Shown here: piece after piece, positions 37,051 through 45,573 of the stretch
Layout: each line of letters begins with the position of its first letter
How positions within the stretch are numbered: position 1 is the stretch's first letter
The notes under the pieces: model-generated
Told to the model about the DNA's origin: nothing
Databases searched by the model: none
Seen by the model: the letters and a program-made list of their open reading frames with translations, nothing else
Made by a program: the position numbers and the translations under genes
NCBI RefSeq assembly: GCF_019915265.1
Contig: NZ_CP082780.1
Span: 3,162,001-3,226,000 of the forward strand
Length of the DNA: 64,000 nucleotides
Direction of reading: 5' to 3'
DNA from: Bacillus aquiflavi
GTDB taxonomy: Bacteria; Bacillota; Bacilli; Bacillales; Cytobacillaceae

Positions 37051-37902
37051 TTAAATATCTAAAATAGCTTTTGCAACTCCATTTTCTTCATTCGTTGTTG
37101 TGACAAAATCACATTGGGCTTTGATAATATTAGAGGCATTCCCCATTGCTACTGAGCGGCCAACTCTTTTAAACATTGATAAGTCATTATAATGATCCCC
37201 GATGGCCATCGTTTCTTGTAAGGTAATTCCTCTTTCCTTTGTAAAAGCTTCAAGGGCAATTCCTTTTTGAGCAACTTCATTTGTAATTTCAATATTTTCT
37301 TGTCCTGAAGAAGTAACAGCAATTCCCTTTAGTTCTTTTAATTGTTTTTGTGCTTTAGCAAGCTGGTTGCCTTCAAAAGAAAACCCAAGTAGTTTATTCA
37401 TTACATATGAGTGATCATTAAAAATAAATTGATAATCATCCACTTTTTGAATAAACCCTTTTTGAAATCCTTCTTCAGCTCCCTTAACAATAATATCAAC
37501 ATCAACGTTCGGATTAGCACTTAAAAAAATATCAACAATAATTGCAATGCCTTTTTCCTCATCGTTTGTAAATGCGCCTTTGTTTGTGAACACTTCAAAA
37601 TAAACATCATGATCATGCAGCGTTTTTGCTACTTTTATTGCTTGTTCTTTAGTTAACGGATTAGATAATACTATCTCTCCTTCTTCTGTACGTACTTCAG
37701 CACCATTCAAACAAATTATCGGGCAAATGAGATTTGATTTGTCTAACAAAAACTTTGCTTCTTCATAAGAACGGCCTGTTGCAATGACAACCTCAACACC
37801 ATTTGCCTGAGCTTGTTCAATCGCACATTTATTTTCCTCACTAATTTCTTGGGATGATGATAACAAAGTTCCGTCCATATCAATTGCAATACATTTAATC
37901 AT
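37051..37902 (-). CDS. Cof-type HAD-IIB family phosphatase
   Basis: A 283-aa HAD hydrolase. Motif I is IAIDMDGTLLSSSQEISEEN (Asp nucleophile and acid at residues 8 and 10). Motif II is VVIATGRSYEEA, with a type IIB cap at about 85-190, then the KGIALEAF lysine motif and the metal motif AIGDHYNDLSMFKRVG. Substrates are typically sugar phosphates, flavin or nucleotide phosphates; this one is not known. The ATG at 37902 follows AAGGTGAAC. It lies about 55 bp downstream of the ECF sigma gene on the same strand. Confidence 0.9.
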   Translation of the reverse strand: MIKCIAIDMDGTLLSSSQEISEENKCAIEQAQANGVEVVIATGRSYEEAKFLLDKSNLICPIICLNGAEVRTEEGEIVLSNPLTKEQAIKVAKTLHDHDVYFEVFTNKGAFTNDEEKGIAIIVDIFLSANPNVDVDIIVKGAEEGFQKGFIQKVDDYQFIFNDHSYVMNKLLGFSFEGNQLAKAQKQLKELKGIAVTSSGQENIEITNEVAQKGIALEAFTKERGITLQETMAIGDHYNDLSMFKRVGRSVAMGNASNIIKAQCDFVTTTNEENGVAKAILDI

Positions 37903-37956
37903 TTGTTCACCTTCTAGTTTGAGTTTAACTTTATTTTACCATCAGTATCTATTATT

Positions 37957-38514
37957 TTAAAAAGAACATGGTGCTTTCAACATTTTTACCTTTGGACGTA
38001 ACCGTTCCTTTGCTCTCCTCATCCTTGTTTTAACAGTAGATAACGGGAGTTTAGTTTCTTGGCTAATTTCCGTTATCGTGCAGTTGCGGAAATAAAATAG
38101 GAAAATCGGTTCACTGTACTTCCCTGGGAGTTCATTTATTTTATGTAACACTTCTTCTTGTGAATATTTTCCAACAATATAATCCTCAGGATCTTGCAAA
38201 TAATGAATACCATTTATGTAATCAAATACACCTTCTTCCCAAAAACGCCTTCTCCCTTTTTCTTTACGCCAATAATCTCGACAATGATTTAATGCAATTT
38301 GATAAACCCAATTTTTGAATTTTGAGTTTTTCTTAAAAGAATTAAATCCTAAATAGGCGGATAGTAATGCCTCTTGATATATATCCTCAGCTAACTCTCT
38401 ATGTCTCATAAGTGAGTAAATATAATTAAACAAAGCTTCTTCAAGCCCTGTAAGATGTTCTTCAAAATCTTTATGCAATTGCTGTTTTTCGTTTTCCTCA
38501 TTTAACACTTTCAT
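37957..38514 (-). CDS. ECF-type RNA polymerase sigma factor
   Basis: A 185-aa sigma-70 family protein. Region 2 is LFNYIYSLMRHRELAEDIYQ, then EALLSAYLGFNSFKKNSKFK and WVYQIALNHCRDYWRKEKGR. Region 4 is ELPGKYSEPIFLFYFRNCTI and ETKLPLSTVKTRMRRAKERL. No anti-sigma gene is adjacent; the downstream gene is a HAD phosphatase. Upstream on the same strand are two GGTAAC-type motifs within an inverted repeat (38655-38686), which might be an ECF -35 element used for autoregulation. The regulon is unknown. GGGGAG precedes the ATG. Confidence 0.87.
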   Translation of the reverse strand: MKVLNEENEKQQLHKDFEEHLTGLEEALFNYIYSLMRHRELAEDIYQEALLSAYLGFNSFKKNSKFKNWVYQIALNHCRDYWRKEKGRRRFWEEGVFDYINGIHYLQDPEDYIVGKYSQEEVLHKINELPGKYSEPIFLFYFRNCTITEISQETKLPLSTVKTRMRRAKERLRPKVKMLKAPCSF

Positions 38515-38654
38515 TCGTGTACTCCCCTTTTATTACGTAGTTTGTTTTACTTAGTTCCGCATCGGGTTTTCTTTTTACTTTAATCACTTTAAATATAGCG
38601 ATCAATCTTTAATAATTAAGAAAGTTTTCCTTAATTTAACCTTAATTTTTTTGA

Positions 38655-38686
38655 AAAGGTTACCCTATTATTCCTAAGTTACCTTT
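38655..38686. promoter_or_regulatory. Inverted repeat between the ECF sigma gene and the fatty-acid transporter
   Basis: AAAGGTTAC (38655-38663) and GTTACCTTT (38678-38686) form 9-bp arms with one mismatch and a 14-nt spacer. GGTAAC-like motifs appear on both strands; this resembles the -35 of some ECF promoters. It may regulate either divergent gene. Confidence 0.35.
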
Positions 38687-38740
38687 AATTTTTGATTTAT
38701 TTTGGAGGAATATATCGAATATTGTAGAATATTTTACTCC

Positions 38741-38773
38741 TAGGCAGAAAAAATTCACCTTTAGGCAGAAAAA
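38741..38773 (+). promoter_or_regulatory. Direct repeat upstream of the short-chain fatty acid transporter
   Basis: TAGGCAGAAAAA occurs twice, at 38741-38752 and 38762-38773. The 21-bp period places both copies on the same face of the helix. They lie 25-55 bp before the transporter start, which suggests an operator or an mRNA leader element. No matching regulator is recognised. Confidence 0.4.
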
Positions 38774-38795
38774 TGATTAAAAAGGGGAGATTTTA

Positions 38796-40127
38796 TTGAA
38801 AGTACTTATTTCGTTTTCTAATCGGCTAATGCAACGTTACTTGCCTGATCCATTTTTATTTGTTGTCCTGTTAACATTTATTGTTTTTTTAATGGGGGTT
38901 ATTTTTACTGACAGTACCCCATATCAAATGGTTCAGCACTGGGGCGATGGTTTCTGGGGACTACTTTCATTCTCAATGCAAATGGTTCTAGTCCTAGTAA
39001 CTGGACACGTTCTAGCTAGCAGCCCACTTATCAAAAAAGGGCTTGGTACTCTTGCAAGTGTTGCAAAATCGCCAGGACAAGCAATAATAATTGTAACATT
39101 CATTTCTTTAGTAGCTAGTTGGATTAATTGGGGGTTTGGTTTAGTTATTGGGGCTTTATTTGCAAAAGAGCTTGCTAAAAAAGTAAAAAATGTAGATTAT
39201 AGACTATTAATCGCAAGTGCTTACTCTGGATTTATTGTTTGGCACGGCGGTTTTGCTGGTTCAATTCCTTTAACAATTGCTACAGAAGGACATTTTTCAG
39301 AAGATTTAATTGGAATCATTCCAACTGATCAGACAATCTTTGCAACATTTAATCTCGTAATCGTACTTGCATTTTTGATTATTCTTCCAGTTTTGAATAG
39401 GATGATGATGCCTTCAAAAGAGGAGACGATCGTAGTTGACCCAGCTTTATTAGATGATTTTAATGAAATGCAAGCGGCTACTTTGGAAAAAGAAAATATG
39501 ACACCTGCAGAACGGTTAGAAAATAGTCGTTTTATCTCGATATTGATCAGTACATTCGGTCTTATTTTCCTATTTTATTATTTATCTACTAACGGTTTTA
39601 AACTTAACCTTGATATCGTTAACTTTTTATTTTTATTTTTAGGGATTCTTCTTCACGGTACTCCTAAAAGATTTTTAGATGCTGTCTTTAATGCGATAAA
39701 AGGCTCAAGCGGGATTATTATCCAATTCCCTTTTTATGCTGGAATTATGGGGATGATGACAGTTTCAGGGCTTGCAGCTGTAATGTCAGAAGCATTTGTG
39801 TCCTTTTCTAATGAATTGACGTTTCCACTATTTACATTCCTTAGTGCGGGACTTGTAAACTTTTTTATCCCTTCTGGAGGAGGACAATGGGCTATTCAAG
39901 CACCAATTATGCTTGAAGCAGCAAATGCTTTAGATATTTCATATGCGAAAACAGCAATGGCTGTTGCTTGGGGAGATGCTTGGACAAATATGATCCAGCC
40001 TTTTTGGGCATTACCTGCATTAGCAATTGCCGGTTTGAAAGCAAAAGATATTATGGGATACTGTGTCATTGTCCTTGTCCTTGTCGTAAGTGGCGTGGTT
40101 ATTTCACTTGGATTAACATTTTTATAA
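38796..40127 (+). CDS. Short-chain fatty acid transporter (AtoE family)
   Basis: A 443-aa polytopic protein with about 11-12 hydrophobic helices. Characteristic segments are QRYLPDPFLFVVLLTFIVFL, VASWINWGFGLVIGALFAKE, the IQFPFYAGIMGMMTVSG loop, FFIPSGGGQWAIQAPIMLEA and AWGDAWTNMIQPFWALPALA. The family moves short-chain fatty acids such as acetoacetate or butyrate, fitting the beta-oxidation and CoA-transferase genes elsewhere in the window. It starts at TTG (38796) after GGGGAGA, 5 nt away. It is monocistronic and divergent from the ECF sigma gene. Confidence 0.9.
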   Translation: MKVLISFSNRLMQRYLPDPFLFVVLLTFIVFLMGVIFTDSTPYQMVQHWGDGFWGLLSFSMQMVLVLVTGHVLASSPLIKKGLGTLASVAKSPGQAIIIVTFISLVASWINWGFGLVIGALFAKELAKKVKNVDYRLLIASAYSGFIVWHGGFAGSIPLTIATEGHFSEDLIGIIPTDQTIFATFNLVIVLAFLIILPVLNRMMMPSKEETIVVDPALLDDFNEMQAATLEKENMTPAERLENSRFISILISTFGLIFLFYYLSTNGFKLNLDIVNFLFLFLGILLHGTPKRFLDAVFNAIKGSSGIIIQFPFYAGIMGMMTVSGLAAVMSEAFVSFSNELTFPLFTFLSAGLVNFFIPSGGGQWAIQAPIMLEAANALDISYAKTAMAVAWGDAWTNMIQPFWALPALAIAGLKAKDIMGYCVIVLVLVVSGVVISLGLTFL

Positions 40128-40150
40128 AATCTTTCATATATCTTAGGCAA

Positions 40151-40397
40151 AAGAGGATGGGACATAACTTAAAACAATCAACTCTAAGAACGATATGCTC
40201 ATTCAGCGGAGAAAATATACGTAGACTCCTGCGGGAAAAGCAACAGCTGAAAATCCCGCAGGAAGCGGTTTTTGCTTCCGAGGAAGTTGAGGCATTGCCC
40301 GCGGAAAGCGAAGTATATTTCCGGAGCGGGATATAAGCACTAACTATCTCATTGTTCGGATTTATCTTTGATTAAAATGGTTTTGTCCCGACCTCTT
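40151..40397. repeat. 247-bp structured intergenic repeat with terminal inverted repeats
   Basis: The ends AAGAGGATGGGACATAAC and GTTTTGTCCCGACCTCTT are 18-bp inverted repeats (15 of 18). Inside are a perfect 10-bp hairpin (TCCTGCGGGA/TCCCGCAGGA, 40227-40263), a GGAAGC/GCTTCC hairpin (40261-40279) and long-range arms CGGAGAAAATATAC / GTATATTTCCGG. The sequence is GC-richer than its surroundings. It looks like the abundant palindromic repeats I recall from many Bacillaceae genomes (MITE-like), but only one copy is seen here. A 122-codon open frame across it is not a gene. Confidence 0.65.
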
Positions 40398-40560
40398 CAG
40401 CTTGTAGACAAAGTCAAGATTAGAATCAATTCCTCAGATTGGTTAAAAACGCTTTTCGGTCGAGATAAATAGAACAAGCGTTCATAAGCTTGTTTGGCAA
40501 CATACTGGTTTGCTCTATATTTCCATCCATATAAAAAATATAGGTTAGTTGTTTTATACA

Positions 40561-41094
40561 TTAACTTAAAAATACGGCTCCATATAAAAGTGCACTAGCA
40601 ATAACATAGACTGGATGAACTTTGAATTTTTCTAATAGCAGCAAACTAGAAACACCGATAAATGCTGTGTGTATGCCGCCAATCCTCTCATATGAGCTGG
40701 CAAAGAAATTAACCGCCATAACCCCTAACAATACTGTAATTGTTGGCCGTACATAGGAAGTCATTCTCTTCACCTTTGGTGATTCTTTAAACTTCATAAG
40801 AATACTTAACAAAGTAATTAATAGTAGCAACGACGGAGCAATTGTCGCAAATAGGGCGATTACAGATCCGAGAATACCCCCCTGCTGAAATCCGATGTAT
40901 CCCGCTAATTTTGTTGCAATGGGTCCTGGAAGTGTGTTTCCTAATGCCAATACCTCACTGAATTCATGAACAGAGAGCCAGTTATAACGATCAACTACTT
41001 CTTTTTCAATAAGAGGAATTGAGGACGGACCACCGCCGTAACCTAAAATACCTGGAATGAAAAAAGCCATAAATAATTGCCAATAAATCATCAT
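40561..41094 (-). CDS. Chromate transporter, half-size CHR protein (second of pair)
   Basis: A 177-aa single-CHR-domain membrane protein. FFIPGILGYGGGPSSIPLIE and EVLALGNTLPGPIATKLAGY are the CHR signatures, and four to six helices follow. Short CHR proteins occur as adjacent pairs that work together as a chromate/sulfate-type anion transporter. Its start overlaps the stop of the partner (ATGA at 41091-41094), so the two are co-translated. The substrate is assumed, not shown. Confidence 0.88.
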   Translation of the reverse strand: MMIYWQLFMAFFIPGILGYGGGPSSIPLIEKEVVDRYNWLSVHEFSEVLALGNTLPGPIATKLAGYIGFQQGGILGSVIALFATIAPSLLLLITLLSILMKFKESPKVKRMTSYVRPTITVLLGVMAVNFFASSYERIGGIHTAFIGVSSLLLLEKFKVHPVYVIASALLYGAVFLS

Positions 41095-41645
41095 GCTTTC
41101 TCCTTGTTTTTATTCTTATCTCTTTTGATTAATGCTGCTCCTAATAATCCTAAAATAAGGAACGCTGGATGAATCCTAACCAATTCCAGAATAATAATGC
41201 TCCCAATGATGAACAAACTAGCCATTCTAAAGCCTAGGGTATTATGGGATTTTTTTATAAAATCCCATGTCAATACACCAATGAGCACCCCTACAACTGG
41301 AACAACGGCTTGAGACATACCTTGCACCCATGGTTTATCCTTATAAGTATTAAGAACTGTTAATAAAGCAATTAAAAGAAGTACTGTTGGCAGGACTGAT
41401 GCGATAATTGCATTGAACATTCCTAGAAACCCTCCTATCCTCCAACCGATATAACCAGACAGCTTCGTTGCAATGGGGCCAGGAAGTATATTTGCTAAAG
41501 CTAATACATCTGAAAATTCGTCATCATCCATCCATTTAAACGTATCAACTACTTCTTTATGGATCAAGGGAATGGAAGAAGGACCGCCTCCATACCCAAG
41601 CATACCCGAGCGAAAAAATGCAAAAAAAATATCTCGCTGTTTCAT
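41091..41645 (-). CDS. Chromate transporter, half-size CHR protein (first of pair)
   Basis: A 184-aa single-CHR-domain protein. FFRSGMLGYGGGPSSIPLIH and DVLALANILPGPIATKLSGY are near copies of the motifs in the downstream partner, showing ancient tandem duplication. The C-terminus is basic (KRDKNKNKEKA). The ATG at 41645 follows GATGATT and lacks a strong ribosome site. The pair likely forms a heteromeric efflux transporter. Confidence 0.88.
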   Translation of the reverse strand: MKQRDIFFAFFRSGMLGYGGGPSSIPLIHKEVVDTFKWMDDDEFSDVLALANILPGPIATKLSGYIGWRIGGFLGMFNAIIASVLPTVLLLIALLTVLNTYKDKPWVQGMSQAVVPVVGVLIGVLTWDFIKKSHNTLGFRMASLFIIGSIIILELVRIHPAFLILGLLGAALIKRDKNKNKEKA

Positions 41646-42040
41646 GTAATCATCCCACCATTTTTCATTTAACTATATAGTAAAAGAATTAGCTGAAAAG
41701 TGAAACTATTTAAATCAACGATAGATGTTCCTTTTTCACTCATTTTGTTATTAAATTGGATTAGATGTAAAAAAGAAACAAAATGTCGCCACTCTAGATT
41801 CCTGATGAATATTCACATTTTAAACGTATGCTCATGAACAACAGCTCTATTCGATTCCTCCGTTATCTTAAATCATTTAGATATTTTTTTACAAAATTTT
41901 TGGCATAGTTTATATGATTCTATTTTAGATAATGCTTTTTTGTTTTACGTTACCAACAATAAAAATGAAAATTTGTTATTTTTCTCTTGCACCTTACGTA
42001 ACGTGAGGATTTATCGTGGAGTTATAAGGAGGTCTGACAA
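41646..42040. other. Intergenic region between the chr pair and the MerR operon
   Basis: This is a 395-bp AT-rich divergent intergenic region. Apart from the MerR-type promoter at its right end (41987-42017), no repeat, terminator or coding sequence is evident. Confidence 0.5.
41987..42017 (+). promoter_or_regulatory. MerR-type promoter/operator of the merR-ABC operon
   Basis: TTGCAC (41987-41992) and TATCGT (42012-42017) are separated by 19 bp, the long spacer of MerR-activated promoters. The spacer contains CTTACGTAACGTGAG, a 7+7 inverted repeat with one mismatch. It lies about 25 bp before the merR start, so the regulator probably controls its own operon. Confidence 0.6.
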
Positions 42041-42808
42041 ATGGAAAAACGTTTTTCAATTGGAGAATTTGCAAAAATAACAAACGTTACAACGCGAACA
42101 TTGCAATACTATGATGAAGTTGGTTTACTAACAGCTTCTCGTACAAAATCAGGACATCGTACTTATAAGGAACACGATTTCATCACTTTGCAAAAAATTA
42201 CTTCATTAAAATTTTTAGGTTATTCTTTAGATCAAATAAAAGAATTTATCCAGCAAGATCAGTGGGACATCGTTGATTATTTTGCATTCCAACAGGAAGA
42301 AATGATTAAAAAACGTGATCATTTCAATTGTGTCATTAGATTACTAGACTATGCGCAAAAAATGATTAAACGAACAGGAAATTTAGATGCAAACATTTTT
42401 GTTTCGTTAATTAATAGTATCCAGATGGAAGAAGAACAAAAACAGTGGTTAAAAAGATACATTCCAGACGAGGAGGTCGAAAGTTTCTTTCAACTTGCCC
42501 GAGAAAAACAAACAAAAATTGAAGAAGAGTACATCTCTATCATGAGCCAATTAAGAAATTCAGATTTATCAAACCCTGAACATCAAACTGTTCAACATTT
42601 AGTTGGCAAGTTATTCTCCCTAGCAAAAGAAATAATTGGAGAAAGCGTTTCAGTTTTTGATTATCTCAAAGAAATAGATATAAAAGAAGAGAAGTGGACA
42701 TTGGGTCCTGCTATTTTTTCGAAAGAGGAAGAGCAACTGCTTCAAAAAGCATTTCAAATTTACCTTAAAACGGAGGGAATACATATTCATGATCCTAAAA
42801 GAAAATGA
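42041..42808 (+). CDS. MerR family transcriptional regulator
   Basis: A 255-aa regulator. The N-terminal winged helix is FSIGEFAKITNVTTRTLQYY, then DEVGLLTASRTKSGHRTYKE, with the dimer coiled coil at about 80-120. The C-terminal domain (about 120-255) resembles TipAS-like antibiotic-sensing domains. The ATG follows AAGGAGG. The downstream ABC exporter gene starts 20 bp before its end, so it likely activates the exporter when it binds a drug or peptide. The inducer is unknown. Confidence 0.88.
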   Translation: MEKRFSIGEFAKITNVTTRTLQYYDEVGLLTASRTKSGHRTYKEHDFITLQKITSLKFLGYSLDQIKEFIQQDQWDIVDYFAFQQEEMIKKRDHFNCVIRLLDYAQKMIKRTGNLDANIFVSLINSIQMEEEQKQWLKRYIPDEEVESFFQLAREKQTKIEEEYISIMSQLRNSDLSNPEHQTVQHLVGKLFSLAKEIIGESVSVFDYLKEIDIKEEKWTLGPAIFSKEEEQLLQKAFQIYLKTEGIHIHDPKRK

Positions 42809-44543
42809 ACTACAAAAAAAAGAAAGAATTCGAGCATTTTGGCAGCTTTTAAAGAATGCGAATCCTCCTAAACTAATATTAATAGCTGCTATTTTATTAA
42901 GTTTAATAGAAACGGCCGCCAGCTTAATTGTGCCGCTTTTTACAAAATCACTTGTAGATCAATTAGCTGCATCTACCCTTGAACTTTCAGTTATTATTTT
43001 ACTTGTAGGAGCTTTTTTACTTCAAACAGTTGCTTCAGGATTTTCATTTTACTTTATGAGCTATCTTGGAGAATCCGTTGTGGCTTCCTTTAGGAAAAAA
43101 CTTTGGGATCAAATTCTTTATTTACCCATTTCCTTTTTCGATAAGCACCAGTCTGGGGAAACGATGAGCAGAGTAACGCAAGATACGAATACAGTCAAAA
43201 TGTTAATTACCCAACATCTAATTACGTTTGTAACAGGACTAATTTCAATCATTGGCGCGGTCATCATCCTATTCATTATTGATTGGAAAATGACTCTCAT
43301 TATGATTATTGCAGTTCCTTTTTCTGTCCTAATTATTATGCCGCTCGGACAAAAGATGTATAAAGTTTCAAGGTCAACTCAAGATGAAATGGCTGGGCTT
43401 TCAGCAAATTTAGGAAGAGTGTTAGCTGACATACGTCTCGTAAAAGCTTACCACGCAGAAAAGTTTGAGCAGAAAAACGGGCATAGAGGAATCCAGCATT
43501 TATTTCACTATGGTTTGAAAGAAGCAAAAATTTTAGCTGTCATTTCACCTTTGATGACATTCATTATGATGCTTGTACTTGTCATTTTAATCGGATATGG
43601 CGGAGTAAGGGTTGCTTCTGGTCTTCTATCCGCAGGAGCTCTTGTTGCCATTATCATTTACATGTTTCAAATTATCGTTCCATTTAGTCAAATGGCTGCT
43701 TTCTTTACTTCATTCCAAAAAGCGTTAGGGGCAACAGAAAGAATTCAAAGTATTTTATCCTTAGAAAGAGAAACAACTAAAAAACAATTACAAGTTAACA
43801 ATCCTGCGCAAGATATTATCTTTAACGGACTGTCCTTTTCGTATAAGAAAGGAGAGCCAATCTTAAAAAACATAAATCTTCGTATACCATATGGGAAAAC
43901 AACCGCTTTTGTCGGGCCGAGCGGAAGTGGTAAAACAACCATTTTTTCTTTATTTGAAAGATTTTATTTGCCAAATGAAGGAGAAATAAAGCTTGGTGAA
44001 ACAAGTATACATGAATTCCAGCTATCTTCATGGCGTAGTCAAATCGGTTACGTGTCTCAAGAAAGCCCAATAATGTCAGGAACTATCAACGATAATATTC
44101 GTTATGGGATGGATCGAGAAGTAACAGAAGCAGAAATTAAACAAGCAGCAGAGCTCGCCAATGCAGCTACCTTTATCGAACAGCTTCCAGATGGATATCA
44201 TACGGAAGTGGGTGAAAGAGGCATGAAATTATCGGGTGGACAGCGACAACGAATTGCCATTGCCAGAGCTTTAATACGAAACCCGAAAATTTTACTGTTA
44301 GACGAAGCTACATCAAACTTAGATAGTGCCTCAGAGTTACTCGTTCAACAAGCACTTGAGCTTTTAATGAAAGGTAGGACAACTTTAGTTATTGCTCACC
44401 GTCTATCAACGATTATTCATGCTGATCAAATTGTCGTTTTAGAAAATGGTGAAGTTACTGGAACTGGTTCTCATCGAGAGCTTTTAGAAAGCCATTCATT
44501 ATACCGTAAGCTGGCAGAACAGCAGCTTCGTGATGAAGCTTAA
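42789..44543 (+). CDS. bmrA: ABC multidrug exporter, fused permease and ATPase (BmrA-like)
   Basis: A 584-aa half-transporter that works as a homodimer. Six transmembrane helices (about 25-310) precede a nucleotide-binding domain with Walker A VGPSGSGKTTIFSL (about 378), Q-loop YVSQES, signature KLSGGQRQRIAIARAL, Walker B ILLLDEATSNLDSA and H-loop VIAHRLST. It resembles B. subtilis BmrA/YvcC in length and in the N-terminal NPPKLILIAAILL region; the symbol is by resemblance only. It overlaps merR by 20 bp, and GGAGGG lies 11 nt before the ATG. Confidence 0.88.
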   Translation: MILKENELQKKERIRAFWQLLKNANPPKLILIAAILLSLIETAASLIVPLFTKSLVDQLAASTLELSVIILLVGAFLLQTVASGFSFYFMSYLGESVVASFRKKLWDQILYLPISFFDKHQSGETMSRVTQDTNTVKMLITQHLITFVTGLISIIGAVIILFIIDWKMTLIMIIAVPFSVLIIMPLGQKMYKVSRSTQDEMAGLSANLGRVLADIRLVKAYHAEKFEQKNGHRGIQHLFHYGLKEAKILAVISPLMTFIMMLVLVILIGYGGVRVASGLLSAGALVAIIIYMFQIIVPFSQMAAFFTSFQKALGATERIQSILSLERETTKKQLQVNNPAQDIIFNGLSFSYKKGEPILKNINLRIPYGKTTAFVGPSGSGKTTIFSLFERFYLPNEGEIKLGETSIHEFQLSSWRSQIGYVSQESPIMSGTINDNIRYGMDREVTEAEIKQAAELANAATFIEQLPDGYHTEVGERGMKLSGGQRQRIAIARALIRNPKILLLDEATSNLDSASELLVQQALELLMKGRTTLVIAHRLSTIIHADQIVVLENGEVTGTGSHRELLESHSLYRKLAEQQLRDEA

Positions 44544-44590
44544 TTGCTCTCATCACCTTTATTTATTATTCAGTTTGGCAAGCATAGTAG

Positions 44591-44633
44591 CTCCCACCTA
44601 TAAGCCCTGAAGGTGGGAGTGTAACGTTTTTTT
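44591..44633 (+). terminator. Terminator after the ABC exporter gene
   Basis: CTCCCACCT and AGGTGGGAG are 9-bp perfect arms with an 11-nt loop. A seven-T run follows after TGTAACG, so the T-tract is displaced. It is followed at once by the convergent lysR gene. Confidence 0.6.
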
Positions 44634-45540
44634 ATGTGTGTGCGTTATTATTTATATGATTATGATCGTTTCGGAGGGTTTCAATAAATAACTGAGTTGC
44701 CTTCGTCTGAAATTTTGAATTACGTATAATGATAGAAAAATCTCTTTCAAGAGGAAGACCATGGACATTTAATAAACATAATGATTTCAGTTGCTCTTCT
44801 TTTTTAATCGCCCAGCGGGAAAGCAACGAGATCCCAAGTCCCGCTTCAACAGCTTCTTTAATAATTTGTGTGCTTCCACACTCCATTAGTTGACCCGGGC
44901 GGAAATTTAACATTTTAAATAACTTTTCCGTCGCTTCCCTTGTTCCTGATCCGTCTTCCCTTACGATCCACATTTCATTCGCTAAATCCTTTACGGTTAT
45001 TTCCTTCTTCTTTGTAAAGGGATGATTTTTTCCTGTAATAATATACATATAATCTTTTGCGATTGTTTCAGTTATGATTATTTTCTGTCGATCAACATTC
45101 CCTTCAACAATCCCTATATCCATTTGTTGATTAGCCACCATCTCACATATTTCTGCAGTGTTATCAATTGTTATTTTCGGCTTTATAAGCGGATATTTTT
45201 TCTTTAAACTGGCTAAAATTTTTGGTAATACATATTCTCCAAAGGTATAGCTGGCTCCAACAGCAATTTGCCCCTCTGCCTTTTCTAGAAGCTCATAAAT
45301 TAACTCATTCATCCGGTTATACAAACTAACGATTTCTTTTCCATGATAATATACAATTTCTCCCGCTTTCGTTAGTGCCACTCGTTTATTATTTCGTTCT
45401 AACAACTGAGTGTCATACTTTTTTTCAAGTATTTGAATAGATTGGCTTACTGCTGGCTGAGTCATATGAAGCTCTTTTGCAGCATGTGAAAAATTTGCTT
45501 TCTCAACAACCTTCATAAATACGAGAAGTTGATGATCCAT
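44632..45540 (-). CDS. LysR family transcriptional regulator (CysL/YeiE-like)
   Basis: A 302-aa LTTR. The N-terminal helix-turn-helix is VVEKANFSHAAKELHMTQPA and VSQSIQILEKKYDTQLLERN. The effector-binding domain (about 90-295) contains VGASYTFGEYVLPKILASLK and EDGSGTREATEKLF. It is divergent from a YeiH-type transporter 110 bp away, the usual arrangement for YeiE/CysL-like regulators that respond to sulfur compounds such as sulfite. The perfect palindrome at 45558-45573 between them is a likely binding site. AGGAGGAG precedes the ATG. Confidence 0.88.
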   Translation of the reverse strand: MDHQLLVFMKVVEKANFSHAAKELHMTQPAVSQSIQILEKKYDTQLLERNNKRVALTKAGEIVYYHGKEIVSLYNRMNELIYELLEKAEGQIAVGASYTFGEYVLPKILASLKKKYPLIKPKITIDNTAEICEMVANQQMDIGIVEGNVDRQKIIITETIAKDYMYIITGKNHPFTKKKEITVKDLANEMWIVREDGSGTREATEKLFKMLNFRPGQLMECGSTQIIKEAVEAGLGISLLSRWAIKKEEQLKSLCLLNVHGLPLERDFSIIIRNSKFQTKATQLFIETLRNDHNHINNNAHT

Positions 45541-45557
45541 TCATTCTCCTCCTTACT

Positions 45558-45573
45558 ATAAGTAATTACTTAT
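45558..45573. promoter_or_regulatory. Perfect 16-bp palindrome, candidate LysR operator
   Basis: ATAAGTAATTACTTAT is its own reverse complement and lies between the divergent lysR and yeiH-type genes. A second, imperfect one (ATGATT...AATCAT, 45572-45591) follows directly. LTTRs commonly bind a T-N11-A dyad in such positions; this one contains ATAAG-N6-CTTAT. Confidence 0.5.

Noticed and set aside
39968-40336. 122-codon frame overlapping the end of the fatty-acid transporter and the 247-bp repeat
   Set aside because: The repeat explains the open frame; there is no RBS or homology.
40151-40397. Riboswitch or T-box interpretation of the structured repeat
   Set aside because: It lies downstream of a gene, with inverted terminal repeats and no recognisable aptamer or specifier sequence.
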